A DNA stretch of 64,000 nt, taken from assembly GCA_027563935.2 (NCBI GenBank), contig JANVAS020000239.1, positions 2,046,001 to 2,110,000 of the forward strand, in the 5' to 3' direction. The position numbers and the translations under genes are program-made. This stretch comes from Costus lasius (Eukaryota > Streptophyta > Magnoliopsida > Zingiberales > Costaceae). Shown piece by piece: positions 23,007-35,077 of the stretch. The notes beneath the pieces are model-generated. The model saw only the letters and a program-made list of their open reading frames with translations, had not been told where the DNA came from and ran no database searches. Position 1 is the stretch's first letter; each line of letters starts with the position of its first letter.

Positions 23007-24810
23007 TGTTGTGTCCACAAATGCACGAATACTTCGAAGTAATAAAAAATATCAATCCCACAGAGACATACGTGTTAAGTACCAAATAATTGTTTTCCGA
23101 CTAGCTAAGCAAATCGATTATACTATAAGTAAATGATAGAAAGAACACGAAGTCAGAGAGAAACTGGGACTAAGGTTTCATCCACCTTTATTTCCATGTC
23201 CAGATATGAATAAAAGGTCGTCAGTCTAATTTTATCATGAAAAAGATATAATTTGCTTCATAAAGGGATTATCTCACTTTCGTGCAGACCATGAGGCAGG
23301 GACCAATCCTCACTTTCGCGCAAGGTCTATCCCAAGCTGAAAATAAATAAATCATCAATCAAATAAGTCAAGGATCACTTTCGTACATCCGAGTCTCAAC
23401 ACAGGTTCTACTTAAGGTTCTCCAATGTTCTGATTCTCACTTTCGCACAACATCTCCACGTTTAACAAAATAACTCAATCCTAAATTCAAATTATCAAAC
23501 ATGGAAATTATTCTTCTAAAATCAAGAAATAAGAACTAACCTAATTTCTTATGGTGAGTTCCTAAATTCAATTTTAGGGTTCCAAGTTCTCAAGCAAATC
23601 ACCTTTCAGTCCATATTGCGAAAACTCTAAAAACATGAATGATAATAAGAAAACTATGGGGAATTATAGGCCATCATCACATAAGTAGAATTACCATAAT
23701 AAAAATATTCTGAAAAAATAGAGTCATCTGGTCATTAGAAATAAAATGGAATTCACCCCGATGTCCCAAAAGATTTCTAAGCGAGCATGTAAAAAGAGTC
23801 ACAATAAACCATAATGTTAGAAGATCAGAAATCGAAGAGAGAAGGGAAAATCAACTTTACAGCATGGCTGTAATAGAAATTACAGCCGTAATTTGCTCCA
23901 AGAATCGCGGTGAACAGTGCCGTCGCCCACTCTTTCGTTGATTTCTCCTCCGATTGAGTTCCTTTCTCTCTGAAACTTCTGGGGTATCGTCTCCTCCTCC
24001 GAGCGAAGCTCCCCCTCAAATTTCATGGCCAAAGATGCGTTGTATGCTTCCTGGCGGTGAAACGTAGGGCGGTAGTGAAAAACTCAATTTCTCCCTCGAT
24101 AGTGGTTGAAAATTAGGGCTTTGACCCTCAGCATGCTCTCCTCCTCAGAGGCTCTCTTTTTCCTTCTTACAGCTTTGAATTTAAGGACTTGGATCGCCAG
24201 CAATCGATCGCGCAAAAATCGGACTTCAATTTGACCATGAAAATCGCGTGCTAGGAATAGAATTACGGTTGTGGTTTATGTTACGGCAGTGCCATAATTT
24301 CCTTAAAGTTTTCTGTACAGGATCCAACTGGAATTATGGTACCATGAAATACTTTTCGGTACCATCATATTTTCCCCCAAATCTCTGTAGTCAAAAATTG
24401 CCTCAAAATACTGCACCGTGAAAATGCTTACGGTCGTGCCATAATTTCTACAAAACTTTCTATATGAAAACTCACCCAAATTATGGCAGTGGTCTGCTAT
24501 TACGGCAGTACATGAAATTATGGTACCGTAATATGAATTACAGCTCTGCCGTAATTTTGTCTGAAGCTCTGAGTTGCATGAAAATTGACTAGTAGCTTTG
24601 TCTTGATATATGGAATTCATTGGTGTGCTCAAATCTTCCAAAATCCATAAAAAATAGGTCTTTTTTACTTGAAAATCATGAAAAACTAGAAAAGAAGTAG
24701 ATTCCGCAATATTTGACAAAAAGGGCATGAAAATAAGAAAAGTAGTATAAATATGACACAAAAAGAGTAATGAAATGACACAAAATATACTATAATTTTT
24801 TGTGTCATCA
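23007..24810 (-). repeat. 3' LTR of gypsy element X2 (~1804 bp)
   Basis: Homologous to the X1 LTR along its length. It ends GTGTCATCA at 24810; the left end (TGTTGTGTCC) is less certain. The body-side motif lies to its right, so on the minus strand this is a 3' LTR. It has the same repeated TCACTTTCG words (about 23273-23450) and the same family of TTACGG...CCGTAA near-palindromes (23855-24560). No gene is seen. Confidence 0.75.
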
Positions 24811-25341
24811 AACACATAAGGCTCAAAATTTGTTTGTCCTCAAGCAAATAAAAAGAATAAAGAACAATGCTATGGAAAATATGACCTTTTATGAAAAATA
24901 AATTTATAAAATATAATCACTCATGAAATATTTCATCAACTTTTTGCACAAAATTTCATATAAATACACTGTCCTCTGAAATCAATCTTTAAGATTCACA
25001 ACTTTGATCAAATAAAACTTTGCAACTCGCATAATAAACAAAATCTCAGTCTCATGATTTTACCTTTCTTTCAATTTAAATCTATCATACTTTTGTTTAG
25101 AGGAATAGGATATCCAAAATCGTTTTTTTTGTGTGTGTTTTTGATGGTATGTACCCACATAGATACACGCTGTCAATTTGACATCAATCAAAATTACACT
25201 CATATGCTCATTTTATTCAAGAAAGATGTTTCACTCTTAGATTGCATTCATCAAAGAACATACTTACCGATAAACCTTATGCATCAATCAATGAAGCATT
25301 TCAATAAGTAGATGTATTTTGAAGAAATAAATTCAACATAA
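24811..25341 (-). other. 3' internal end of gypsy X2
   Basis: On the minus strand it reads TTTGCTTGAGGACAAACAAA shortly before the LTR, a phrase frequent just upstream of the 3' LTR in Tat/Athila-type plant gypsy elements. The rest is AT-rich and noncoding. X2 is cut at 25341 by copia LTR F. Confidence 0.6.
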
Positions 25342-26425
25342 TGAAAGTGGGGGCGAAACCCTAATATGCGCAGATTAAAATTTTGCATAGAGGAAGCTAG
25401 GGTTTCTATGGATCGATTAGCATGAATATATGATCAACTTGTAAAACTTGTATAGATCAAAAGAGAGATCATACCAATGCCATTTCTTGGATGGCAACTT
25501 GGAAGCAAAGAACAAAGTAGCTCTCCTCCAAAGCGTGCACACACAAGATGATTGATCGCCTACTCCTTGTCGATCCTTGTGCTAGCAAGGCTCTAAGGTG
25601 TCCTTTTGTGTGGAGGAGAAGAGATGAATTTCCTTTTCCTTTTTTTGGCCGAAAGCTCTTCTTGGCGTGAAGACCACCCAAGACGAGAGCAAGAAGAAAT
25701 CCAGTCCGCGAGAGAGAGTGAGGAGCCCCTTCATGTTCGAAAATGTTTTGGCGTTTTCTATTTTTCGAAAGCACTAGCTCCACTTCAACTCCCACGTTAC
25801 TATCTCTTAATCGAACCATTCGAATCACACGTTCACCAAAGTGAACCGGTTCCAATTGGTTTGGTTTAATTGAATTTGGTTTAAGGACCAAATCAAACCA
25901 AGCCTTGGTCTGGATCTTATTAAACCAAAAAGGTTCAAGATCTAACCACACATCTCTTGATGCTCTTGATCTCATCGATCTAGCATCAAATCTCTCGATC
26001 GAAGCTTACCGATCTCAAGCCCTAATCCATCAAACATGATCAAACCAGATCTCACTTACAATCAGAGTGTAAACTCCTTTAAACTAAACCAAAACAATTC
26101 AGTCCACACGATCTGACTCAAGTAAGCCATATCATCAAATTGTGCGACCCTAAGGGTTTCCTTTAAATGTCGGTAATGATAACTTACGTTATCACGAACA
26201 GAGAGGGGTATCTAGCAACACATCACTGTCTCCCGATATAAAGGAAAGAGTCTTCCAAGACTACACCCAAACCATAGCACAAGTGTGAATTCAATTCACC
26301 AGGCATACTTGTTTCCTTTGCCACTGGATGTTCTTATTGGATAAGCATGTCAAGCCTGTAACTCCAATATGATGAGAGTGCTTAGATCAGATGAACATAG
26401 TCATCTGGGTATGGCCATACACTTT
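25342..26425 (-). repeat. copia LTR F, part right of its 3' terminus
   Basis: An LTR of the main copia family in minus orientation. It starts on the plus strand TGAAAGTGGGGGCG and is cut at 26425 (tatggccatacacttt) by element E. The missing TGTTGGGG end should lie beyond E, outside the window. It includes CTATTTTTCG at 25758-25767 at the CArG-like position. Whether F is a solo LTR or part of a full element cannot be seen. Confidence 0.8.
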
Positions 26426-28194
26426 TGTTGGGGTATGCCCTTAAGGCTAATGTTTGAGGCCTTGGGATTCTTTCAGTATCATGTATAAACTCTTATGTTT
26501 ATAAAGGCAATGGTTGTTATTCAGTTTGTTACATTGTCTGCTGCAATAAGTGTGCTTCTGAATAATGTCTCAATGCTGTTCAACTAGGCTGACATGCAAT
26601 GAAGTCCTTAGTCGAGATATCTTGGTGAACATGAGACAGCCTTGATATGATTGAGACTAATATGTGTTCTAATCTTATAGGATGCTTCGAGCATGGAATA
26701 AGATGTAGACTCATGGGTACATTAGATGTACTGGACAGACACTACTAGGATATTCAATTGCTTGTCACAATGTGAATAATCCTTGTTTGCAACAAGTGGC
26801 ATAATGTCCTCTGACTTGAGATCACTTGTGTTTCTAAATGATGATTGTCATTGTTTTGAGGTAGTTCAATATCATTTGAAACATAATGGTTATAGACTAT
26901 CTTTGTCACATCCCGTTTATCTTAACCCCAAACAAGCAACACAAATCACAGAAGAACAGGATGTGATCGCACAAGATCGATACACATGCTAAGTAAAACC
27001 AAGTTCAGGAAAACCCGATCTGAAAATTTGCGAAAATTCATACATAGAATCTCGAAACACAAATTTCATAAATGTACCTGCCACCACGCAATCCTTGCAC
27101 TAGACATATGCAAGGCAACAGTTATATCAAATCCGATTGCAAAAACACAAGTCGATTCAAAATTCAAACAAAGTCATAATATCGATTCTATAAATTCAGT
27201 CAATGATACTACACCGAAACCAGGCCAAAGCCCGCGGTGACACAAAAATCAAAATCTCAACTACCACAACCGGCAACACAAGTTCATATAGTTTAGCCAC
27301 AACCCGCACCAGTTAATTAAGCACAAAAAAAATCTTATACATCAAACTAGCATAATAACCACATCAACGCTAACTCAGGATATGCGCCCCTGCTCTATAC
27401 CTGAAAATAGTAAGGGGTGAGCTACACAGCCCAGTGAGTGGATAGTCTCAATCGACCATCCATAGCATACGTTCAAAAATATAGACAGATTATTTTAAAA
27501 ATATTTAACAGAATATCATGTCAACATATAACAACATTAAAGCACAGAACTCATATAAAACAGTCAGATGTACACTGCTAAGACATCACACCAGTGTCTA
27601 CTCAAGGTTCTAGAGCTATACTCTAAACCAACTAAACATACCAACCACTTAGTTAACCTAGTTGTCCAGCATATTCAATAGTGACCATTATGGTCCAACC
27701 CGGCTTTGGCCTAAGCACTGGGAGAAGCCTGCAAATCACATGCAACATATATACATGGACAGTGAGTAGACTCAAGAGGTAATCCCCACCTGGTCAAGAT
27801 GTGATACCTTGATCTACACCACCCCATAATCACAAAAATCTAAGCGTCTAAGAGTGACGACATCAAGAGGTGGCCCCTGTCCGACCAAGACATGGCACTT
27901 TGCGTCTTATATCACTCGTTCTCCCAAAGGGTTCCTTAACTGGACAACACTAGACACATCTTATATCTTATTTCACAAAAGTGGACTCCTAAGTGTCAAC
28001 TAGACTCTAGGATAGTCATTTTTATCACAATAATCACATCAGGCAGGCTGAACAACAACCACCTCACATATCACAATACAGGGCTGAAATCTCTAACCCT
28101 TAACATGTCACATATAGACTATCCCCTTGAGTACACAGTTACACTTAGCCTTAGTCCTATCCATTCCATGACCACAACACATAATATTTAAGTT

Positions 28195-28260
28195 CACATA
28201 ACCACATAATATTCAAAAATCACATAACCACATAATATTCAAAAATCACATAATTCACAT
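28195..28260. repeat. 26-bp tandem repeat in solo LTR
   Basis: The unit cacataaccacataatattc plus aaaaat occurs at 28195 and 28221 and starts again at 28247 before it breaks down. Confidence 0.85.
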
Positions 28261-29059
28261 AGTAATGTAGTCCTTAGGTTTCATGCTGATTAGTTCAGTC
28301 TAACCTTGCTAAGTTATCACCCAAGTTTCTCAAACAAAGATTCATGGTCATAGATAAATAAACATGAATATTATTAGCATTTATTAGGGTTATTAGGGCA
28401 TCCATAAAATCAACATAAGATTAAAATTCATCTTCTTACAATCTAAATCACAAAACATCACATGTAGCCCACGGTTTCAAGCATATTATATACTTAAAAT
28501 TTAAACCCTAGTTAACAAGAATTCCATGCTCAAAAATCACTAATTTAAAGCTACCTAAATTCCATATAAGAAATATCATAAATTCGGTTTTTAACATGGT
28601 GAAGGTATCGGTTTTAGCATGGTAAAATTTCCAACAAGCAAATGTATCATCTAACACATCATCTAACACAAACAAGTAGATAGAAATCGAATATACACCC
28701 CACTCACCTTGAACCGTGAACAACAAGATGAAAAAACTCCACAACAATTCGTCTAAGGCTTTGAAATGATCCTAGGAAGACGCCAACAATGGAAGAGAAA
28801 CGCCACCACTCACTCAAGAACGCCGGCCAAGGGAAAAAGGAAGAAGAAAATCGTCCAAGCCTTCAAGAATCGCCAACTTCTTCAAGCCGTCGCCCAAGGT
28901 TTCTTCCAAGCCAAAAAAAATGCCAACTTCTTTACCCTAGTCGCTAAACCCACTTAAAATTTCGGTTTTGTTTAATTCAAATAGGGTTTAACCCATTTAA
29001 CTAATAAATTCGAATTTTAAACCCAATTAGTGCAAACCCAATAACCCATTAATTTAACC

Positions 29060-29295
29060 ATTAACTAACAATTTAACCAATCACTTAAACGAAAATCCAA
29101 TAAGGACTTAATTAACATCCAATAAGGTCTATTTAAATAATTACAAATTAACAATTAATAAATTCTAATTAATTAATTACAAATTAACAACCAATAAACT
29201 CAAATCAATTAATTACAAATTAACAATCAATAAGCCAGTTAATTAACATCCAATAAGCTAGTTAATTAACATCCAATACTGCTTAACGTAATATC
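29060..29295. repeat. AT-rich short repeats in solo LTR
   Basis: Recurring 'aattacaaattaacaa.caataa' and 'agttaattaacatccaata' phrases, several copies each, probably low-complexity expansion. Confidence 0.6.
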
Positions 29296-30605
29296 CATAG
29301 TCAATGATTTTATTTAAATCGAAATAATACTTACCAGGACTTAATATCCTTGGATCTTACAATCTTGGATAATGATCATGAGTCATGTTAGAGCACTAGT
29401 GATAGATATAGGATTGCCGTCTCCTTGTTTAAGGAGTGTGATGTTCTAAAGGGGCCCCCCTGGATGAGATGATTGAGAAAGTGTATGGCCATACCCAGGT
29501 GACTATGTTCATCTGATCTAATCATGCTCATCATATTGGAGCTACAGGCTTGACACGCTTGTCCAATAAGAACATCCAGTGGCAAAGGAAACAAGTATGC
29601 CTTGTGAAATAGATTCACACTTGTGCTGTGGTTTGGGTGTAGTCTTGGAAGACTCTTTCCTTTATATCGGGAGACAGTGATGTGTTGCTAGATACCCCTC
29701 ACTGATCGTGATAACGTAAGTTATCGTTACCGACATTTAAAGGAAACCCTTAGGGTCGCACAATTTGATGATATGGCTTACTTAAGTCAGATCGTGTGGA
29801 CTGAATTGTTTTGGTTCAGTTTAAAGGGATTTAAACTCTGATTGTAAGTGAGATCTGGTCTGATCATGTTTGATTGATTAGGGCTTGAGATCGGTAAGCT
29901 TCGATCGAGAGAGTTGATGCTAGATCGATGAGATCAAGGGCATCAAGAGATGAACGGTTAGATCATGAACCTTAGGGTTTTAGGTGATCTGGACCAAGGC
30001 TTGGTTTGATTTGGTCTTTGAACCAAATTGGGTTGAACCAAATGGCTTGAACCGGTTCACATAGGTGAACGCATGTTTCAAAGGCTTGATGGCGCTTTGG
30101 GCGGTTTCCCTTGAATGAGCGCATGGTTCATGAATGCGTGAACGCATGAAGTGAAGTTTTTACTATTTTTGGAAGAGGCGTTTTCCAAAATAGTTAACTC
30201 ACCTCACGTTCGAGAGCACTCATCCTATTCTCGCCCTTTTTGCCTCTTCCTCTCGACGTCTTCGCGTGTGGAGAAAGGGTGGACGACAAGGAGAGACTCG
30301 GCCAAGCTAGAGACATCATCTCTTCTCCCTCAAGCGATCAGGATTCTTGGAGCCTTGCTAGCACAAGGAGCAACAAGGAGTAGGCTAAGTCTCATCTCGT
30401 GTGCGCACACTTTGGAGGAGAACCTCATCGTCCTCTTGCTTCCAAATCTCCATCCAAGCGATGGCCATGGTATGAATCTCTTCCAATCTATGCAAGTTTA
30501 TATAAGTTGATCAATGAAACATACATGCGATCATTGAAACCCAAGCTTTCGCAATGAAAAATTTTACACATGCGCCTTCGCTCCCCCTTGAAGGGGACTT
30601 GCAAA

Positions 30606-30617
30606 TGGTATCAGAGC
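30606..30617 (+). other. primer binding site (tRNA-iMet), E
   Basis: TGGTATCAGAGC, two bases after the LTR end, is the standard plant copia PBS complementary to initiator tRNA-Met. Confidence 0.9.
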
Positions 30618-31494
30618 AGGTTCTATGTATGTTCATTTGATTGCTTATATGTGATCCTTGTTTGCGCTTGCTAAGAGTAGATCTAATTACATGCCGAAAA
30701 CTACATGCTAGTTTGAGAACTTAGATGTATGTTTATTTATGATTTGCGCATGTATGATGTGTTGGCGCATGCTATAGAGTTTTATCAAAACTTTACTTGC
30801 GCGCCCCTACCTTAGATCTAAGCGCCTACTATAAACCCTTAGACGGGTTGATGGGGTTGAAGTCATCCTCTAGGTTAGATCCAAATAGTCTGATCAGACC
30901 ATCTGACAGCTTAGATGGGTCGACCAGATGGCACCTATGCGCAAGCATGAGGTGGCTATAGGTCGATTACATCACAGGCGTGTAGCGAGGTCTGATTGAG
31001 ACAACTAGTGAACGCACATGTGTTAGGCCCGGGGTCACACCCGCTTGCCAGAACTCATGAGGGTTGTTCAGCCCTTGGCGCATGCATGGTTGACCATTAG
31101 GTCAACTCAAGTCAGTTAGGACTTGGTGCATGCAAGGGCAGTGGATCTGACTAGATATGATAAGTGGATCCCTATCAATGGACTGTTGTAAGGTTGTAGG
31201 GCACATAAGAAAATTAAAATTGATGCCAATGGGTTTTCAAAAATTTTATTTTCTTGTTAAAGGATCACATGTTGATTGGATGCCATGATATATGTTTATT
31301 TTATCTTATGTGGGTTGCCCTTTTAATGTGTGCTGTGCTGGGGCCCGCGAGCCTGGATTAAAATTGTAAATTAATTTTTATTGTGATCTGCGAATCACTT
31401 TTTAATTAATTTATAAAATGTAATTGACCTGCGAGTCAATCTTGTCTAGATAGATTAAATTGTAATTTAATCAGACAAGAGCACAGAGCACACT

Positions 31495-31560
31495 TGGCAG
31501 AGGCGCAGCAGCTTGAGGCTTGACCAGGTGGGAGGTCTAGGGTTCGACCCTATGACAGGC
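31495..31560 (+). other. tRNA-like A/B-box module in E leader
   Basis: A-box-like TGGCAGAGGCG (31495-31505) and B-box-like GGTTCGACCCT (31541-31551) begin 46 bases apart. The B box is the loop of a T-arm-like hairpin (CTAGG/CCTAT, outer pair mismatched here). The same module with the same 46-base spacing is in B, C and D. Confidence 0.45.
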
Positions 31561-31922
31561 GCATTTACCTGGTGGGCGCATCTGAGCTGCATTTGGCGCT
31601 TGGGCCCTAGGTTGGGCCAGACAAGATAAAAGACCCATGAAGAAAGCTCAAGTGAAGACTTAAGTGAAAATTAAGGTCTTACTTAGGGTTAATGGGCTTT
31701 TACCACATAAGATCATCATGCTTTCTTTTATTGTTTAAATAATTAGAATTGCATGATTTATTTATCTTCTGCTATCACCATAGGGTTTGCATGATAGTTA
31801 AGAAGATAAAAGACCGTTAAAATCCAACGCTATAATATCAAGCACGTAAGCCTTCTGACGCGAAACCTCACTGTTCTGACTATCGTTGGAGCCGTGTTGT
31901 ACCCACTCAGTGGGCACGTCCA

Positions 31923-33611
31923 TGTAAGTCCCCTTAATCTAGGAGGCCGAAACCCTAAGGGAGGCGCATATAAAAATTCGCATAGGAAGCTAGGGTTTCA
32001 AGAGATCTTAATATATTCATATGATCAACTTTCGAATGCTAGTATAGAAGAGAAAGATCCATACCATTGCCATCAATTGGATGGTGTCTTGGAAGGAGAG
32101 AGCGAAAGGGATCTCCTCCAAAGGTGGCGCACACAAATGATGTCGCCTACTTTCTTGGTGCTCCTTGTGCTAGCAAGGTTCCAAGAAGTCTTGATCGAAT
32201 GAAAAAGGGATGAGAGAGTGAATCCTTGCTTGGCGATTTCTCCTTCCTTGTCATCAACTCCACCAACACTTCGAAATCTCAGAGACACGAGAGAGAGGAG
32301 CGACAATAGGCGTCAGGGAGAAAAACGTGAGGCATGGTCACGTTTAGAGACATGCTTTCTAAAAATAGAAAGCCTCAACGTTCATGCGCTCATGCGACTA
32401 TGGGTTTGCCCAAAGCGCATTTTTCTCATCACTTGAACCATGCGCTCATGTAATGAGCCAGTTCAAATCGAGTTGGTTCGGTTCAAGAAACCAAACAAGC
32501 CAAGCAACTAGTCCAGATCATAATAAACCCATAAAGCTTAAGATCTGACCGTTGATCTCTTGATGCTCCTGATCTCACTAATCTAGCATCTATTCTCTCG
32601 ATTGAAGCTTACCGATCTCAAGCCCTAATCAATCAAACATGATCAGACCAGATCTCACTTACAATCAGAGATCAAATCCCTTTAAACTGAACTTAAACAA
32701 TTCAGTCCACACGATCTGACTTAAGTAAGCCATATCATCAAATTGTGCAACCCTGAGGGTTTCCTTTAAATGTCGGTAACGATAACTTACGTTATCACGA
32801 TCAGTGAGGGGTATCTAGCAACACATCACTGTCTCCCGATATAAAGGAAAGAGTCTTCCAAGACTACACCCAAACAACAGCACAAGTGTGAATCAACTCA
32901 CTAGGCATACATGATTCCTTTGCCACTGGATGTTCTTATTGGACAAGCGTGTCAAGCTTGTAACTCCAATATGATGAGCATGATTAGATCAGATGAACAC
33001 AGTCACCTGGGTATGGCCATACACTTTCTCAATCATCTCATCCAGGGGCCCCTTTAGAACATCACACTCTAATTAAAGAGACGGCAATCCTTTGTCTATC
33101 ACTAATGCCCTAACATGACTCAAGCTCACCATCCAAGATAGTCTATAACCATTATGTTTCAAATGATATTGAACTACCTCAAAACAATGACAATCATCAT
33201 TTAGAAACACAAGCGATCTCAAGTCAGAGGAAATGTGCCACTTGTCGCATTCAAGGATTATTCACATTGTGACAGACAATTGAATATCCTAGTAGGGTCC
33301 GTCCAGTACATCCAATGTACCCATGAGTCTACATCTTATTCCATGCTCGAAGCATCCTATAAGATTAGAGCACATATTAGTCTCAATCATATCAAGGCTG
33401 TCTCATGTTCACCAAGATATCTCGACTAAGGACATTACAGCATGTCAGCCTAGCTGAACAGCTTTGAGACATTATTCAGAAGTACAATTATTGCAGCAGA
33501 CAATATAACAACCTGAATAACAACCATGCCTTTATAAACATAAATGTTTATTACATGATACTGATACAATCCCAAGGCCTCAAACATTAGCCTTAAGGGC
33601 ATACCCCAACA
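31923..33611 (-). repeat. 3' LTR of D (1689 bp)
   Basis: Plus strand TGTAAGTCCCC...CCCCAACA. The partner is 57571-59260 (1690 bp); the indel is one G in the ccaggggcccc run. The C(A/T)8G box is ctaaaaatag at 32359-32368. The antisense ORF of the family is open at 33235-33429. Confidence 0.92.
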
Positions 33612-33622
33612 ATCTCCCACTT
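33612..33622 (-). other. polypurine tract of D
   Basis: Reverse of AAGTGGGAGAT, adjacent to the 3' LTR. Confidence 0.8.
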
Positions 33623-33631
33623 GCACTTAAT

Positions 33632-35077
33632 CTAATGGTTGAGAAATCTCAAACCCATATTATTACAGTGCTTCTCATGCTTCTGCTGCGCCAGAGGCAT
33701 GGTAAGCGGGTCTGCCAGGTTGTCATCTGTATGAACCTTGCAAACTTTGATCTCGCCACGATCTATGATCTCCCGGATCCAATGAAACCGTCTCTGTATG
33801 TGCTTGGACTTCTGGTGCGACCGTGGTTCCTTTGCTTGTGCGATTGCTCCAGTGTTATCACAGAAGATAACCAAAGGATCTACACTCGAAGGAACAACAC
33901 CAAGTTCTCTCACGAACTTACGAATCCACACTGCCTCCTTGGATGCTTCCGAGGCTGCAACATACTCGGCTTCTGTTGTGGAATCAGCAACAGTTGACTG
34001 TTTGAAACTCTTCCACACCACTGCTCCTCCATTCAAGCTAAAAACATAGCCTGATTGAGATCGGAAATCATCCTGGTCAGACTGGAACGAAGCGTCAGTA
34101 TATCCTTCAATACTGAGTTCTTCCTGACCACCATATATCAAGAACATATCTTTGGTCCTCCGCAGATATTTTAAAATGTTCTTGACCGCAACCCAGTGCG
34201 CTACACCTGGATTACCTTGGAACCGACTGGTCACGCTTAACCCGTAAGCGACGTCTGGGCGAGTACACAACATCGCATACATAATGGATCCAATAGCCGA
34301 AGCATAAGGCGTATTGTCCATTTCATCTTTCTCAGTTTGTGTTTGTGGACACTGGCTCTTCGAAAGATTCAGACCATGTCTGACTGGAAGATATCCTCTT
34401 TTAGAATTCTCTAAATGAAATCTCTCCAGGACTTTATCGATGTAAGTACTCTGGCACATCCCGAGAAGCCTCTTAGATCTATCCCTGTAGATCTTCACAC
34501 CTAATACATAGGCTGCTTCTCCTAGATCTTTCATCTGGAAACATTTCCTTAACCATGCCTTAACCGCATGCATTTTAGGAATGTCATTTCCAATGATCAA
34601 GATATCATCGACGTAGAGGACTAGGAAAGTAATCACGCTCCCACTAAACCTCTTATATACACACGGGTCATCCTCGTTCTTGATGAAACCAAATTCAGTG
34701 ACTGATTCATCAAAACGAATATTCCAGCTTCTTGATGCTTGTTTAAGTCCATAAATGGACTTCTTTAACTTGCATATTTTATGACGATCTGATGGATTAG
34801 TGAAACCTTCTGGTTGTGTCATATACACATCCTCATCCAGATTTCCATTAAGGAAAGCTGTTTTCACATCCATCTGCCAGATCTCATAATCATAATATGC
34901 AGCTATCGCGAAAAGAATCCGAATAGACTTAAACATAGCTACAGGTGAGAAAGTTTCATCATAATCTATCCCGTAGATTTGTTTGAAACCTTTCGCAACT
35001 AGCCTGCCTTTATAGGTAACCATGTTACCATCCATGTCAATCTTCTTCTTGAAGATCCATTTACAGCCTATAAGGAT
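33632..35077 (-). pseudogene. copia D pol, 3' part (RT and RNase H)
   Basis: The downstream half of D's gag-pol, split by B at TSD aggat (35073-35077). It contains most of RT (TAFLNG; YVDD near 34609-34620, minus) and RNase H (YTDAS, STTEAEY, FCDNTG), and ends with TAG at 33632-33634. No stop or shift is seen. Counting bases without B and one TSD copy, the two halves total 3885 nt (1295 codons with the stop), so D was an open frame when B landed. It can no longer be expressed as one protein. Confidence 0.93.

Larger units (their letters stand above)
26904..29361 (-). mobile_element. gypsy solo LTR (2458 bp)
   Basis: Plus strand TGTCACATCC...GGATCTTACA; own strand TGTAAGATCC...GGATGTGACA. It is flanked by the exact 5-bp duplication atctt (26899-26903, 29362-29366). 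There is no internal region, PBS or purine tract, so it is the product of LTR-LTR recombination. A motif near 27410-27440 (ggggtgagctacacagccc) matches, in reverse, the gypsy LTR at about 6390-6440. Inside it are a 26-bp tandem repeat and an AT-rich repeat zone. No gene is seen. Confidence 0.88.
26426..30603 (+). repeat. 5' LTR of E, interrupted by a solo LTR
   Basis: LTR sequence is 26426-26903 and 29367-30603, 1715 bp in total, TGTTGGGG...GGGGACTTGCA. It opens with the 'gaggccttgggattctttc' version also seen in A. The CArG-like box is ctatttttgg at 30163-30172 inside a longer inverted repeat (actatttttggaa...ttccaaaatagt). An antisense 76-codon ORF lies at 29388-29618. Confidence 0.9.
30604..31922 (+). 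other. leader of E, first part
   Basis: Noncoding leader between the PBS and the D insertion. It carries a tRNA T-arm-like module (31495-31551) and the first palindrome of the leader pair (31895-31917, core CCCACTCAGTGGG). It is continued at 59266-59773. Confidence 0.8.

Noticed and set aside
28766..28957. 63-codon basic ORF in the gypsy solo LTR
   Set aside because: It is low-complexity, Lys/Arg-rich and runs against the LTR direction, with no support as a gene.
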